A stretch of DNA of 64,000 nucleotides from Gymnopilus junonius (Eukaryota; Basidiomycota; Agaricomycetes; Agaricales; Galerinaceae): the NCBI GenBank assembly GCA_015501075.1, contig JADNYJ010000008.1:310001-374000 (forward strand). The letters run 5' to 3'. The translations under genes were made by a program, and so were the position numbers. Below the pieces are notes generated by a model. That model did not search any database. It worked only from the letters and a program-made list of their open reading frames with translations, and was not told the DNA's origin. This document shows, in pieces, positions 34,423 through 46,144 of this stretch (position 1 is the first letter of the stretch; each line of letters starts with the position of its first letter).

Positions 34423-37400
34423 CTAATCATTCGGGTCATGCACTACCACGTCCAGCACAGATCTGGAAGGGAATGTGAGAGTTGAAGGTAGGTCAAGCCA
34501 CAAAGCACATACCGCAAATTTGTCGAAAACCCAGACTCGACATCAGTCAGCGTTAACGTATCAATGGAATGAACACCAGGTGAAACAGCAACGAAGTTCA
34601 TTCGGACCGACTGACACGCGGAAGGACGCAAAGGTCTAAAAGCGATAAAACAAAAACAAGGTCAAGTCCATGTCGAACGTCGCCCTGGAACACGAAAGAG
34701 TTTCCTTACCCAATGCGTATTCGACTTTCTAAAGGCAACACGCCCGGATACCCCATCTTCTTGGCAACATCGCTCCCGCCGTCATACACACCGACATCTG
34801 CCCCGCCTCTCCTCCTCCGTCTTCTATCCGGGCACGTCACCTCAAACCTCCTCGGCCACGTGCTCTGGTTAAACACAAAAAATATCCAACGTGAAGACAT
34901 CCAATGGATAGATCTTCCCCGGTCTCAGAATGACCTCCTTACTGCTCTTCTTCTCATACGGCAGTGGCATCAACCCAACCGATACAACAATGTTCTCGCC
35001 ACTCACACTGGACGCCTGCAGCTTCGCTAACATCTTCTGCTCCCCGAATGCTCCAGAGACAAATGGCAAGGCGTCTGCGGCATCGTCCCTGAAGCATAAT
35101 CGCCACCAGCGACCCCACGCTCTCTCCGAATCTCAACGCTCAGTCCAACATTCCCATGACTGGAGGATGCCACCGGAGCTTGAGACGTCGGTGTGGGAGG
35201 TAAAGCTGACTTGGAGGGGAAAGAGGGATAAGCCGGGGTGATCGGTATATCTGCTGCGTACGGCATGTCAAGATTGCCTTCATCCATTTCTAGCACTAGT
35301 GGAATGGGAGCAGGAGGGGGAATATGGCCTGTAAGAGGCAAAGGCGGGAGGGGAGGAGCACTATACGTCGTCGGTGAACGGAGGTACTGGGCCGCTGAGG
35401 CTGGGTTGGACATTAGAACTTGCGAGGTAGGTCGGCTGGAAATCATAGGTGAAGGATCTGGCAGCCTGGTTGAAGCCCGACTGGGTGTAAGATTCTTGAG
35501 CGTTCGTCCAGCAAAGTTGACTCCTGGCGCAAGGGTGAAGCGTTTGCTACCAGCAGTAGCCGAGTATTGTGGCGTTGAGCTACCTGCGTTCATGCCGGGC
35601 ATACCTGGAGTGCCAGTGTTGGTGTTAGCACTGTGTAAAGCAAACACAGGGAATGGTGATGGAGGTTCTGGGAGGATGTTCGGATAGCCGGCGGTGGGAT
35701 CACTGGGATCAAGAGCAGACGGTTGAACCTGCTGGGCAGTTAAGTCGAGCACACAGTTCCAACGGGAAGAAAATGTCCGAGTCGGATACGACAAGGCTTG
35801 CGTATCCGGACTGAGCGAGTCTGTCATAGACGAGGATGGGAAGTATGGTTTGCCGAAAATATTGATGGTCACCGCTCTCTGAAGTTCAGGAGATATACCA
35901 TCATTTGCGTTTCTGGCGAAGGAGAAGCCGTCTATCTCTTCTGGAGACCGCATGAAGGTGACAGCGTAAAGTAAATTATACTGAGCGAGAGACCCAATCA
36001 TCAACGGGAAGGTATTCTGTGCTGCTTCTGGGCTGAAGCGGTGGTCACCCCATGCGATGAGTGTCGCTTTAGCACCTTCTCCTCCAATGGTAACGTCAAC
36101 CTTCTCAACCATGAAACCAGCACTCATGCCTAAGTCTCCAGAATTTTCAATTTCAACACATAGGACGACCGTCCGCTCTTCGCTGCCGGCTTCTCTCCTT
36201 TCTCGCTCTTTCTGTTCCTCATCGAGGTCGTCATGTGCACCCTCTGTTTCAGGCAGAAGAACGTAAGGCACAAAGACGGTGCGCATTCGAACTCGAAAAC
36301 CAGACACCGTCTGTAGCGTCTTGCGATATGATTTGCGTAGAGTTGGATGGGCTTTCCTGACAGCTGTCATTGGAGAAGGCGACGGCTGGACAGGTGTGTC
36401 CACTAGAACAGGCGGTAAAGAGAATAGTTTCTGTCGTGAAACAGTTCCAAGTCGAAGGGAAGGTAGATTCATTTCCGAAGGGCCGATTTTGTGAAAAGTT
36501 GTCCCTGGTTGTTATTCAGTCAACCGCCTGAAGAAATACAATGTACGCATACCTGCCAACAAACCACCTAGCAGATTGACTTCTTCTAACCCGTCGAGGA
36601 GCTTGGCCTCTTCTTCAGTACCGGGGACGTTTGCTGATACGTCCTTAGGCGTCTCAGGTGATGCATATCCCACTGAGGCAAAGAATCGCGTCAGCGGATG
36701 ATTGGGTTGTGTTGGTATTGGCTTTTCCCGGAGAGTGGCAGAAACGGTCAAACAGAGTAGTGGATTGTTGAAAGCAAGCCTCAGGAACGCTATCAATGAG
36801 CAGTTATTGCATTGAAAGCTAAAAGAAAGCGCATACATACAAACTGTTAGACTCATTCGGTATATCGCCACCCAGTTCTTGTCTCCTTCAGACCACAAAA
36901 GGGCAAGAGATTCAGGAGAATTTTCTGACGTGTTGCTGCCCCATATGTTGGCTACCAGTATCGTGCCTTCTGACATCGTGTACTTGCGGTCCTGGTCAGC
37001 AGTGGCGGGCATAGGATTTGGGGTACTAGGCGGAAGTATCGAAGGATGCAGTCGGCCACCTGTTCTTCCTGGAAGTCCCGTCCGAGGTGTCCCTAGTAGC
37101 CTGGATGTTCGGGGTATTTCTGCAACGGCTGGAGCAGAAGATATATATGATGCTTCTAATGATACTTGAACATGGCCCAAAAGGTCAAGGAGGACCTCAG
37201 GGGGTTCATTTGGGTTTTCTGGGTCTTCGTCAGATGGATTTTCGATGCGCAGAACCAGGAAGGAATGTAGCTGTTCGTCTGACATTCGTAAATCGGCGGC
37301 AATATGGCAACCCAGTAGCGTATCTCACCAAAAAATGCTTGTTTTCTTTCTATAGCGGTCTTCTGAGCTCTTTCCAGCCAAACATCCACTGGCGTTTCCG

Positions 37401-37479
37401 GTGGAAATGGGAGAGATGTATCGGGTATCAGGAGATTGAGGATGGCAGTAGAGAATACTTGGTCTAGGGATGCAGCCAT
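34423..37479 (-). CDS. TRS65: TRAPPII complex subunit Trs65-like
   Basis: The start at 37479 gives MAASLDQVFSTAILNLLIPD. The middle carries NEPPEVLLDLLGHVQVSLEA and LEEVNLLGGLLAGTTFHKIG, then PSEMNLPSLRLG. The large last domain includes MRTVFVPYVLLPE, VVLCVEIENSGDLGMSAGFM, WNCVLDLTAQQVQPSALD, VILRPGKIYPLDVFTLDIF, RRFEVTCP, YPGVLPLESRIRIGPLRPSA, VSPGVHSIDTLTLTDVESGF and RSVLDVVVHDP. This is the Trs65 C-terminal Ig-like region. The stop is TAG at 34423-34425, giving about 900 residues. In yeast Trs65 stabilises TRAPPII, the Rab11-type GEF at the late Golgi. Two indels break the frame: one missing base near 35088 (before RDDAADALPFVSGAFGEQKM) and a run of six T at about 34877 where one extra (or two missing) T occurs before VFNQSTWPRRFEV. 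As this is a housekeeping gene, these are probably sequence errors. Confidence 0.85.
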
Positions 37480-37819
37480 TGAGAGAGCGTGTTACAAAGT
37501 GTATAAAATGATGAGACTCATGAAAGAAAGCGCGTTGGCCAGCGGGATAGACGACGGACTACAGTGCGGACAACGTGGGCAACGGCGAGGACGACCAGCA
37601 TTGTTTGGCTAACCCGCGGAAACCAAATACTCAAAGGTCTATCTAGGTTGTCCCAGATTTGTCGGAGAGTAGTTCAACGTTCTTACAATCCATATTCATT
37701 ATCTGACTATTGCGCTCTAGAGAGTCAAGCTTGTTCTACGCGATGAGGAAACCCGCTCTTAGTATCATCAACCTGAGCGAGCCGAACACGAAGTCTACAC
37801 CTCAAGTCTCAATAGATTA
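37480..37819. other. Intergenic upstream of Trs65-like gene
   Basis: This is the promoter side of the minus-strand Trs65 gene. No gene or repeat was seen. Confidence 0.4.
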
Positions 37820-38227
37820 ATGCCGTTGAACCTTTCCGAGGATCGCACGAAAAACAATGACATTGTCCAGCATTCGACACTCTGTGTGGCCCAAGTGAAA
37901 TATTGGTTGCGGTGCCGGTTAGATATAAGGTGACTTTCATCGTTTCTCGCCTTTCACACTGATGTCTTATTCTGCCTTTGGGTCGTAGATTTTAAAGATG
38001 TTCTCGCCGAACCTGGATGAGCACGAGCAACTGAATGGACAGGAATTCTTTACTATTCTAAGGCTTATTGTTCACGCTGCAAACGGAAAGGAGCTCAGCC
38101 AATCGTTGTCATTTATTCAAAGTGCGTCACTTTCTTCATCTCCTAACGACGTTTCATCGTTAATTTGGCTTGTCTAGCCACCCCCTCAGGTTCGCTCACC
38201 CCTTATAAACCCAAGGATCAATCCTAA
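37820..38227 (+). CDS. Short gene or gene fragment, unknown conserved-looking module
   Basis: An ATG at 37820 gives MPLNLSEDRTKNNDIVQHST and VAQVKYWLRCRLDI. After an intron-like stretch (GTGACT...GTCGTAG) comes FSPNLDEHEQLNGQEFFTIL followed by RLIVHAANGKELSQSLSFIQ. After a second intron comes TTPSGSLTPYKPKDQS and a stop at 38225-38227. The middle block reads like a genuine folded domain, but I cannot name it with confidence. It looks like the N-terminal part of a longer protein, because the exon after SLSFIQ ends quickly. The first junction is out of phase by one base. It may be a truncated duplicate. Low to moderate confidence. Confidence 0.4.
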
Positions 38228-38381
38228 ATATCCTTTTCAGAGTTAGAATTTGCCGAAACAAGCCGCATGCCTGCTACAACTTTGATTAATGAGTCTGCGA
38301 TTTATGAGCGACAGACTTCCATGGGTTTACCATCTACATTGTTAAAATTGTTTACCATTTACCACCTCTCTGAACTCCCAG

Positions 38382-40104
38382 ATGCATCTCCGATCGGCCA
38401 AATCCTTTCCCTCTCCAGACAAACGTAAACGCGAAGCTGCCGATGAAAGTCCCTCCGAGAAACGGCGCCGAATTCATGTGTTTTCTGGTTTTCTAAGTTC
38501 TTCATTAACTTAACACCATATTCTAGTCGAAAAATATGTTGACGATATTGATGGAAGGGTAGTTTTGGACTTCTGGGCCTATTGGTGGACGAAAGTCCAC
38601 GGCCGCTAACCAAAACGGTCGGAGTAGGTCGTAATACCTCAGAAGGGTCCAGAGATTATTCTGGACCAGTAGAATGCGAAAGAGCTTTTAGACAAAAAGC
38701 CATTTTCGAATGGCTGTTGATGATTTTGTGTGGTCACCCTGGCATAGGTATGTCATTATCCACTCCAAGTAATAAAGCCGTATTAATCACCATATTAGGA
38801 AAATCTATGTTTCTGTACATCTTATTGACGGATCGCCTGTCTAAAAATTTGCCGACTATCTTCGAGACTTCCGATGCTATACACCTATTCAATGCCGAGG
38901 GCGTCGTCCGGATCAGTAAGGATGCACCGCTCGCAGTCGTTGAGACATTAGTTCCGTCTGGTACTGGGGCCCCCGTAGATGCTCATCCGGCATTCAGAGC
39001 GCCAACGAGCTTCCTGTGGGTACACAAGCAAATTTTTGCATTCTTCTCGCAGCTTCGCCGCGCAGGCGCCTCTGGCAAGATTGGTCACGGGATTACGAAA
39101 AAATTTTCGTTTACATCAAACCATGGAATGAGCTGATATAAGGGTATGATTTCGCCCATTCACTGTAGGTCCCATTAATCATTACTCGCGTTCTTTTCAG
39201 GCGATATCTATAACTCAGCACCAAAGTACCAAGTGAACAACAACTAGCAGACTTCTACACCAACTTTGGACCATCTGCACGAACTGCTTATCATTATGCG
39301 ACGAAGCCGATCGACTACGAATCTGAGCTGGCTGGTCTTTTTGAGGTAAAATCCCCGGACATGCTTATACAGGAGCTCAAGTGTATGAACCTACAACAAA
39401 TGGATAGAGCCGACCGTCTCTCTCACAGACTGTTTCTAGCCGTCCCAGGAGGCAACAACAGAGAAGAAATGACCATCACTATTCCGACTCAGAGGCTTGC
39501 CCAATGTTTCTATAACTACGACTTGAGTCACCATAGCCACACCATACGTGCGTATCTCAAGATGGCCTGGCCAACCTTTCGTGCTGTTCCACCTGCTGGG
39601 TACATGTTTGAATTTGCGGCTCACGAACTGCTTGTGGGCGGTACGAAGTTAACCGCTTATCCGATGAAGGGTGGGGAAACGGCTATTAACATTACTTACC
39701 AACCAGCACAGAAAATCAATAGGAATGAATTTCTGCCTCTGGATTTTCCACCTCGTGAAGCGATGTATCTCGGCTATATTTCTAGGACTATCACTCCGGA
39801 ATCTCCACAAAAGTATTATCAAGACAGCATCCAATCAGAAGTGATATTGGACTTGTTTGTGTTCGACGAGGCCGAAAATGTGATCACGGTCTTTGAAATG
39901 GGTGTTGGGAAGACCATCGATTTAAACCAGACCCAGGTCCTGGAAATTCTTTAGGCTGTGAAAAAGTGGCCGACCTCAAAGCCCTCCGTGCGCTATATTC
40001 TTTTAACTTCGTTCCACTATGGCGGTCGCTGTGCACTTCCCGTTGGATTTGAGAATTTGTTAACTATGTACAGTGCTGAGCTACCGAAATTGGATGATTA
40101 CTGA
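38382..40104 (+). CDS. RHS/Crinkler-like P-loop NTPase with C-terminal nuclease-like region
   Basis: The start at 38382 gives a basic, nuclear-type N-terminus (SPDKRKREAADESPSEKRRR). The core is LVDESPRPLTKTVGVGR, FRQKAIFEWLLMILCGHPGI and the Walker A GHPGIGKS, split by an intron at about 38747-38800. KSMFLYILLTDRLSKNLPTI follows, then FCILLAASPRRRLWQDW and IFVYIKPWNE. Downstream come MAWPTFRAVPPAGYMFEFAA, the candidate nuclease residues ILDLFVFDEAEN and VFEMGVGKT, and YGGRCALPVGFENLLTMYSA, ending at TGA 40102-40104. This order matches fungal relatives of retrotransposon-hot-spot and Crinkler proteins (P-loop NTPase plus restriction-endonuclease-like domain). One-base corrections are needed near 38575, 39045, 39953 and 40018. 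It may be an indel-bearing active gene or a decaying member of a transposon-linked family. Confidence 0.65.
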
Positions 40105-40543
40105 ACATGCATTAATTAAAAGGGACAACGCGTGTCCTTCAACTGTAAACGATGTACTATAGTTCGTGTAATTGAACATTAGAACATTTTATTTGATTGA
40201 ATGTTTGAAGTTCGGACGAAGGTTTAGAAAAGCGGAAGAAGCCGAAATTCAGTTGCTCCGCGACAAGTTTTGCTTTCGCTTTTCTTGTCAAAGTTCGCCT
40301 GTGCTCCAGCCTACTCTAAATAACCCAGAGTCGACAGTTTGCTCAGAAGCACGCAATTGACCAATCACTTTTGTTGTCGGATATGAGCAAAGAAGGCGGA
40401 CCACGAGTTCTGAGACGGCGCATTCAGGTCACCTGGACTTCTGTGTCATTCCGTTCATAAAGCTGGTATTTATTCTGGTCTTCATTCACGTTGCTCGAGG
40501 CCAAGCTTCAGTCAAGTACTCTTCTTCTGATTTCCATTGAAAC
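40105..40543. other. Intergenic, no gene seen
   Basis: A short frame at 40172 (62 codons) has no motif. The stretch otherwise forms the upstream region of the GST gene. Confidence 0.45.
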
Positions 40544-41282
40544 GATGCCTACTGCCCAAGATCCTCCATACACGATCATCGGGACCCCGTTCTCCACATT
40601 TACTCGCACCATCACTTTAGGCCTCCAGCACAAGGGTCTGCCATTCAAACAACTCGCTACGAAGCCTCAGGCACCTCTGGCGAAAGAGAACCACCCCTTC
40701 GGAAACCTCCCTACTTTGATCATCCACGAAATAGACGGAAAGAAGGTCGATCTCAAGCTACGGGAGAGTCATGCCATCGTCAGATACATCGATCGCATAG
40801 CTCCTGAGCCTTCACTTCACCTCCGAGAGGGTGATGCCATTATACCAGAAAAAATGTGGGAGTTTGTGAGCTTTGTCGCGTTCTTTGGTATGTTTGATCT
40901 GTCCTCTTCGTCGGATTTATTACTGATTTACCTCTCCAGGGTTTCCTATCGTTGAAGGCCTGGTCATCAAACCACGCTTGAAAGCCCTGGACGAAGGCAA
41001 GATCTCCGATGCCGAAGTCCGTGAACAAATCAAAGATGGGGTAGAGGAGGCTCGTCACTTTCTCACTCTCGCAGAATCTCTCATGGCTCCGGAAGGCTAT
41101 GTCTTCGGAGAGAGATTGACTGGGCCGACTTTTTCTTATTTCCGATCTTTGGCGACTTCAGAATGATTCCGGAGTGGGAAATTGTTAGCCCGAGACTGGT
41201 TGCGTGGACGGAGAAAATGGATAAGTTAGACGCCGTAAAAGCTACTACTGCCGGTACTTTGTCAGTCGGTGCAAGACCTTAG
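40544..41282 (+). CDS. Glutathione S-transferase (cytosolic, class not assigned)
   Basis: The start ATG at 40544 gives MPTAQDPPYTIIGTPFSTFT, the thioredoxin-fold beginning with a Ser/Thr-rich active-site loop (TPFSTFTRT). The G-site motifs NLPTLI and LRESHAIVRYID (ESxAI) follow. One intron (about 40888-40939) leads to the all-helical C-terminal domain: FPIVEGLVIKPRLKALDEGK, LAESLMAPEGYVFGERLT, WADFFLFPIFGDFRMI and SPRLVAWTEKMDKLDAVKA. The stop is TAG at 41280-41282. Length is about 225 residues, normal. One base is missing near 41120, between GERLT and WADFF; without it the frame stops early at LATSE*. The family conjugates glutathione to electrophiles or reduces peroxides. Domain order is complete, so I treat it as a working gene with a sequence error. 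Confidence 0.82.
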
Positions 41283-41724
41283 GCAAGCAAAAGAAATAAG
41301 TACTTTTTTGCCCAGAAATATCTGACTGTTTGTCACCAGGATAGTCTATCGTATGTATAACGAACAGAACAAGCTTTATAGGTCTCGGTTGGCCTTGTCC
41401 ACTCCTAGGCAGAGTGCATTTTTCAATCAAATTCTTTCTCCATGCTGAGCTTGCAAGCTATCGCTTCTAAAGGCGCGATGGCTATCAAGCGCTCGTATGC
41501 AACGGGCCTTCTCTGCATGTTTGTGTTGCGCTTTTGCTATTGGATTATGGTCATAGGGTTGAATAATCGCGTAAGTCGCGCCATTCCCTCTAGGTCGCAT
41601 ATCGTCAACATTTGAGACCCCAGATTTTTAAGATGATCAAACCCGTTCTAGTTTGCTGACTAGAAATGAATAAATTAAATAATAAATGTTACTGTACATT
41701 GTTCAGAAGCGAGGCATCGACCTA
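41283..41724. other. 3' region between convergent genes
   Basis: Convergent 3' flanks of the GST gene and DUF6534 copy A. No feature recognised. Confidence 0.45.
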
Positions 41725-43158
41725 TCAAACGATATGCGGAAACGATTGGGGGTCATTCTTGTCCTCTCTCGTGATTCCGGATTCTGGTCCGAGGGCTATC
41801 ACTCCTTGCAGCTCAAGGCATTTGGATCCCTAGATAAGGAGAGTTATTGGGATCCATAATAAACCTGACATTCGTGCCGGATTCAGGGCTGGGGTCAGCA
41901 CCTATTCGCATTCGGCTATTCAACAAAACCATCATTGAGTTGGAATAAACCTTCGCCAGGATTTCTGATGGAACTTGATAATACGAAGGACGACCAGATA
42001 AGGGTATTGATTCGAGAATGAGGTTCAGAATAGCAATCGCCGCTGGATAAGGGGGATTACATGAGAGACCTGAAACTTAGTAGTAGTGGAAGAATTAGAA
42101 AAGAACCTGTGGCTGTTCCAGTTTCGATGACTAGAGCAATTATTTTTGTCAGAAGGAGTTGCGTCCTTCTGATTAATTGGGATTTCTGGCGCGAGAGCTT
42201 TGACGAACTATCAGAAATATTATTTTAAAGATGCAGACCGAAAGACTTACATAGTAAGTCATGCAGACCGCAATGATTACATCACACACAGCGCTGCCAC
42301 CATTCCATATCTATCAACTTATTCATAAGAACAGCGAGACTAGATATCGTAGTGATTAGACTAACACCGGCGGCGACGGAAAAGCGAGGGCCCAGCAGTT
42401 GGCTAAAAAGACCGGCTTCTTTCAGTACGACGGCTGCCGATATTGCCCCAGCCAGCTGGACGAAAGCGAGCTAAAAAGCGTAAGATAATAACGAAACAGA
42501 ATGAAGACTTAAAGATCATCCGGACCGCTAAGATCACGCTCGCAACCCAGTACGAATCTGACAGAATACTGATTCGATATGCATAAAATCCCTCCGCCAA
42601 AAATGCGACTGATAAACGGTGTGTTAGAAGAAACGATTATACATATATGAGTAGGTCGCAACTCGCAAGACGTACCGATTCCACTAATAATGGGTACGTC
42701 CAACCACGCAAGCTCAACGCGGTCGTAGAAATCAAAGTTCCCGTAGCCAGTCACGAAAACGTAAAACGCTGATCTGCTGATGCTGACTGTCTGAAAGATT
42801 TCCAATAAAAACACCGTATATACCAAGGCTTTGTTCCTCAACGGGTCATTTGGAAATGCGAGGAAATATAGGTCTGCAGACATTTTAAGGGTTAATTCGG
42901 ACGGGATGTCTACAGAGGATTGACCACCTACAAACTTGCGTACAAAGGACACCAAATAATCCCCAGTGCAAGAGGTATCCGATGATCTGTACCATGCTTT
43001 ACTATGAATGTCACGTTCACTCCTGGGTATGGTGACGACTAACTCGGGGACCCGTCCTAAAAGTGGACAGTGACATCGAAATCGACTCGCCGAGCATAGC
43101 AGCAATGAACTTACTGTGCACCTATATCATCCGGAAGAGGAGGAACTGTCGAATTCAT
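41725..43158 (-). CDS. DUF6534-domain seven-helix membrane protein, copy A (frame disturbed)
   Basis: The start at 43158 gives MNSTVPPLPDDIGAQTGPR; an in-frame ATG at 43182 is also possible. Exons then read IIGYLLHWGLFGVLCTQVC, DLYFLAFPNDPLRNKALVYT, ISRSAFYVFVTGYGNFDFYD and RVELAWLDVPIISGIG. They continue AEGFYAYRISIL, LAFVQLAGAISAAVVLKEAG, GGSAVCDVIIAVCMTY, LTKIIALVIETGTATA, LNLILESIPLSGRPSYYQVP and NSMMVLLNSRMR. The last exon ends QSFPHIV*. This is the DUF6534 seven-helix fold, about 330 residues. The frame shifts near 42320 (before WNGGSAVC) and near 41833 (before LELQGVI). It is a close duplicate of copy B, about 3 kb away. Function unknown. It could be a decaying copy or carry assembly indels. 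Confidence 0.6.
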
Positions 43159-43182
43159 CGCAGAGGTCATGGAGGCAACCAT

Positions 43183-44691
43183 GAAGAATTCTGGCAAAAA
43201 TTCATAAAAACGGAGACCTGTTGTAACCTATATTATATTCTTCGACATGTGCCATAATTAGAGTAACGTGGGGCTACAGTGCCTTCTGCCCGATAGTCGA
43301 GTTGCGACGCGGTGACATCAAGTTGTCCATCATGTTTCTGATGTCCAGCGGAGACACTCGCAATGGTCAGAATGATAGGGTTCTCTTCAAGCAATGATAG
43401 CGTAGCCTATCATGACAGATTGGCTCAAGCCTCGAGTCTGTTCTCCAAGTCAGACCGACTATCTGTGAGACATAGTAAAGGTTCATGTGCATACTTTTTA
43501 TTAGCAATTGAAGGAAAGAACTCACTAGTAGCTGTACATAGGTCGAGACCCTGGTCCGATCGACTTGGAGTGTGAAAGCATGATCATCCCCACATGCAAC
43601 CCAACTTTCCAAACCCCGGTCCAGAGAATTTAGCAAATACTCTCCGCATTACAACGCACCGCTATGTATATATAGCTAGTATTAATATGGATTCGCTCTT
43701 GTTACAGGAGTCATAGGTCAGCGAATTCAGAGCACCATTGATAACGGCTTTATCTACAACTGAGAGTCGTCGTTCCTTCACCTTTGGATCCAAGGTCATG
43801 AAATTCAAATGCAGGAGCAGATGAAAAGAAGGAGATTCACAAGAACATTTTCACTATGTCATATTTCAGTGCATTGTCTCTTTAGGCGGTCTTTGTTGAG
43901 TATTGAGTCTTGACGACCCCACGAAAAATTTAGACTCCGGCGAAAGTAATGATGAAGCGAAGTAAAGGAAGCACGTCAACTTGAAGGTGAGCACCTTCGC
44001 TTGCGGAAATTGACTGCACAGCCTAATTAGCGCCCACAGATTCTGGGTTCCAGTAAGTCATAACACTAAGGCCCTCGGGTATGATTTGGGGATTGTTTAG
44101 GGAATCGGGATGATGCATGATGCATGATTGACATCAGAATCTGATGATGAACGCCAGGCGTGCATTGACACGTGCTTCAGATTATGTAAGTAATTATGAC
44201 TTGCAATTAAAGCCGAGCCTGCAATAGCCGTGGCTCGGTGGAGCCCGACAAAGGCGTCAACTTGGCGTCAACTCGCCTTATCTCCTTTGTGCACTATTAT
44301 TCCTCGATCTTCTCCTGAATTGCCTCATGAAATATCAAAAGAGGTCAAAATTACCAAATATAGGCACAGAATTGTGAGAATTCGCTAAATTTCTGCATGT
44401 TTATTACGAGTTGCTTCAAATTGTATCGCATTTCAACTCCATTCTTTTCAGCGTTATGGGCATTATGGCAGGGAATTCTACAAGTGGACACCTCATGAAG
44501 CCCTTTCAAAATGTAAAAAACAAATAAGCTTGAGGTCAACTTGAAAAGGAATTGGAATTGGAACACCACCTCAGCTGACTAACAATTCAAAATATTATGT
44601 CGTAGCTTTGCGTTTTGTGAGCACATTCCTTGAACACATAAATAACTGCACTGTAATTCCCAAAAATGAGGGTAAATAAGGCTTCAACCAG
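43183..44691. other. 1.5-kb intergenic region between DUF6534 copies
   Basis: The part next to copy A (about 43190-43330) resembles the sequence upstream of copy B (about 46190-46300), so the duplication included the promoter. A direct repeat ATGATGCATG/ATGATGCATG sits near 44112-44130. No gene is supported. Confidence 0.45.
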
Positions 44692-46144
44692 TCAAACGAT
44701 ATGAGAAAACGGTAAGTCATTTTTGTCCAGTTTATCTTCTCCCGAGTTGCCAGTCTCAGGTCGAAGAACCATCACTCCTTGAAGTTCATATGCGTTTTGA
44801 TCTCTTGACGTGCCAGTGGTGTTGGCAGGATCCGATTGAAACCGTGACATGGTATGCAGGCGAGATTCCGGAGAATCAGAGGTTACTCGCATTCGGCTAT
44901 TCAACACGACCATCATTGAGTTAGAATAGACCTTCGCCAGTATTTCTGATGGGACTTGGTAATACGACGGACGGCCAGCAAGAGGAATGGATTCGAGGAT
45001 GAGATTCAGAGTCGCAATCGTCGCTATTGGAAAACAAATTATGTTAGAAACGCATGAACAACAGCAGGGATGAAACGGACCTGTCGCCGTTCCTGTTTCG
45101 ATTACAAGTGTGATGATTCTTGTTAGAAGCACTTGGGTACCTCTAACTGATTGAGCTTTGTGGCGCGAGAGCTTTAGCAGACAGTCAGGAGTGATGCGCA
45201 GAGGACGCGGACCTCAGTACTTACATAGTACGTCATGCAAACTGCAATGATTACATCGCATAGAGCGCTTCCTCCATTCCATACCTGTACATTATTCATA
45301 AGAATGGCAGGAAAGAGTATCTCAACGGTTAGACGCACACTGGCTGCAATCGTGAAGTGAGGGCCAAGCAATTGACTAAAAAGAACAGCCCTTTTCAGTA
45401 CGACGGCTGCGCCTATTGCTCCTCCCAACTGGACACAGGCAAGCTAGGAAAGCATTAACATTAAGTTTGGTAGAAAGCAGTTAGAACATGAAGATAAGGC
45501 CCACCACTAATATCACACCAGCAATCCAATTCGATCGTGATAATATACTGATTCGATATGCATAGAATCCTTCGGCCATAAAAGCGACTGGCATAAACGG
45601 TATGTAAGAAATGTATATATGGTAAAAATGAGGGGATAGCATAACGTACCGATTCCACTAACGATGGGCACATCCAGCCACGCGAGCTCAACGCGATCGT
45701 AGAATGCAAAATTCCCATACCCAGTCACAAAGACATAAAATGCCGATCTGCTTATGCTGACTGTCTGAAGGATTTCCAATAAAAACACCGTATACACGAA
45801 TATCTTGTTCCTCAACGGGTCATTTGGGAACGCCAAGAAATACAAGTCTGAGATATGGTGCAAGTAATAAACGATAAGCGAACGCTGACGATTACTAAGA
45901 GGATCGACTACTCACACACTTGTGTGCAAAGCACACCGAACAAGCCATAGTGCAATAAGTATCCGATAATCTACACCGATACTTTGTCGTGAAAATCAAG
46001 TTCATTCTATCGCAATTTGGGACTGACTCTAGGACCTGTTCTGAAAAGCAGGGTTAATCATTGTACACTTCACGGTGGCTAGCTAACGGAGAGAAACGTA
46101 CTGTGTACCTACGTTATCCGGTAAAGATGGGATGGTCGAATCAT
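44692..46144 (-). CDS. DUF6534-domain seven-helix membrane protein, copy B
   Basis: The ATG at 46144 opens a first exon collinear with copy A (..TIPSLPDNVGTQTGPR) but lacks one base within its first codons. The exons follow copy A: IIGYLLHYGLFGVLCTQV, DLYFLAFPNDPLRNKIFVYT, RVELAWLDVPIVSGIG, AEGFYAYRISILSRSNWIAG, LACVQLGGAIGAAVVLKRAV and LFSQLLGPHFTIAAS. GGSALCDVIIAVCMTYY and LTRIITLVIETGTATG follow. The tail is TIATLNLILESIPLAGRPSY, then SNSMMVVLNSRMRV, and ends DLPFSHIV*. Apart from the missing base near 46140 all exons are open and introns are in phase. DUF6534 proteins are numerous in mushrooms and have GPCR-like topology but no proven function. Confidence 0.68.

Noticed and set aside
35238..35687. 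149-codon plus-strand frame
   Set aside because: It is antisense to the Trs65 coding exon; its openness follows from codon bias of the real gene.
44100..44140. ATGATGCATG direct repeat as a transposon end
   Set aside because: It is too short, with no inverted partner or target duplication nearby.
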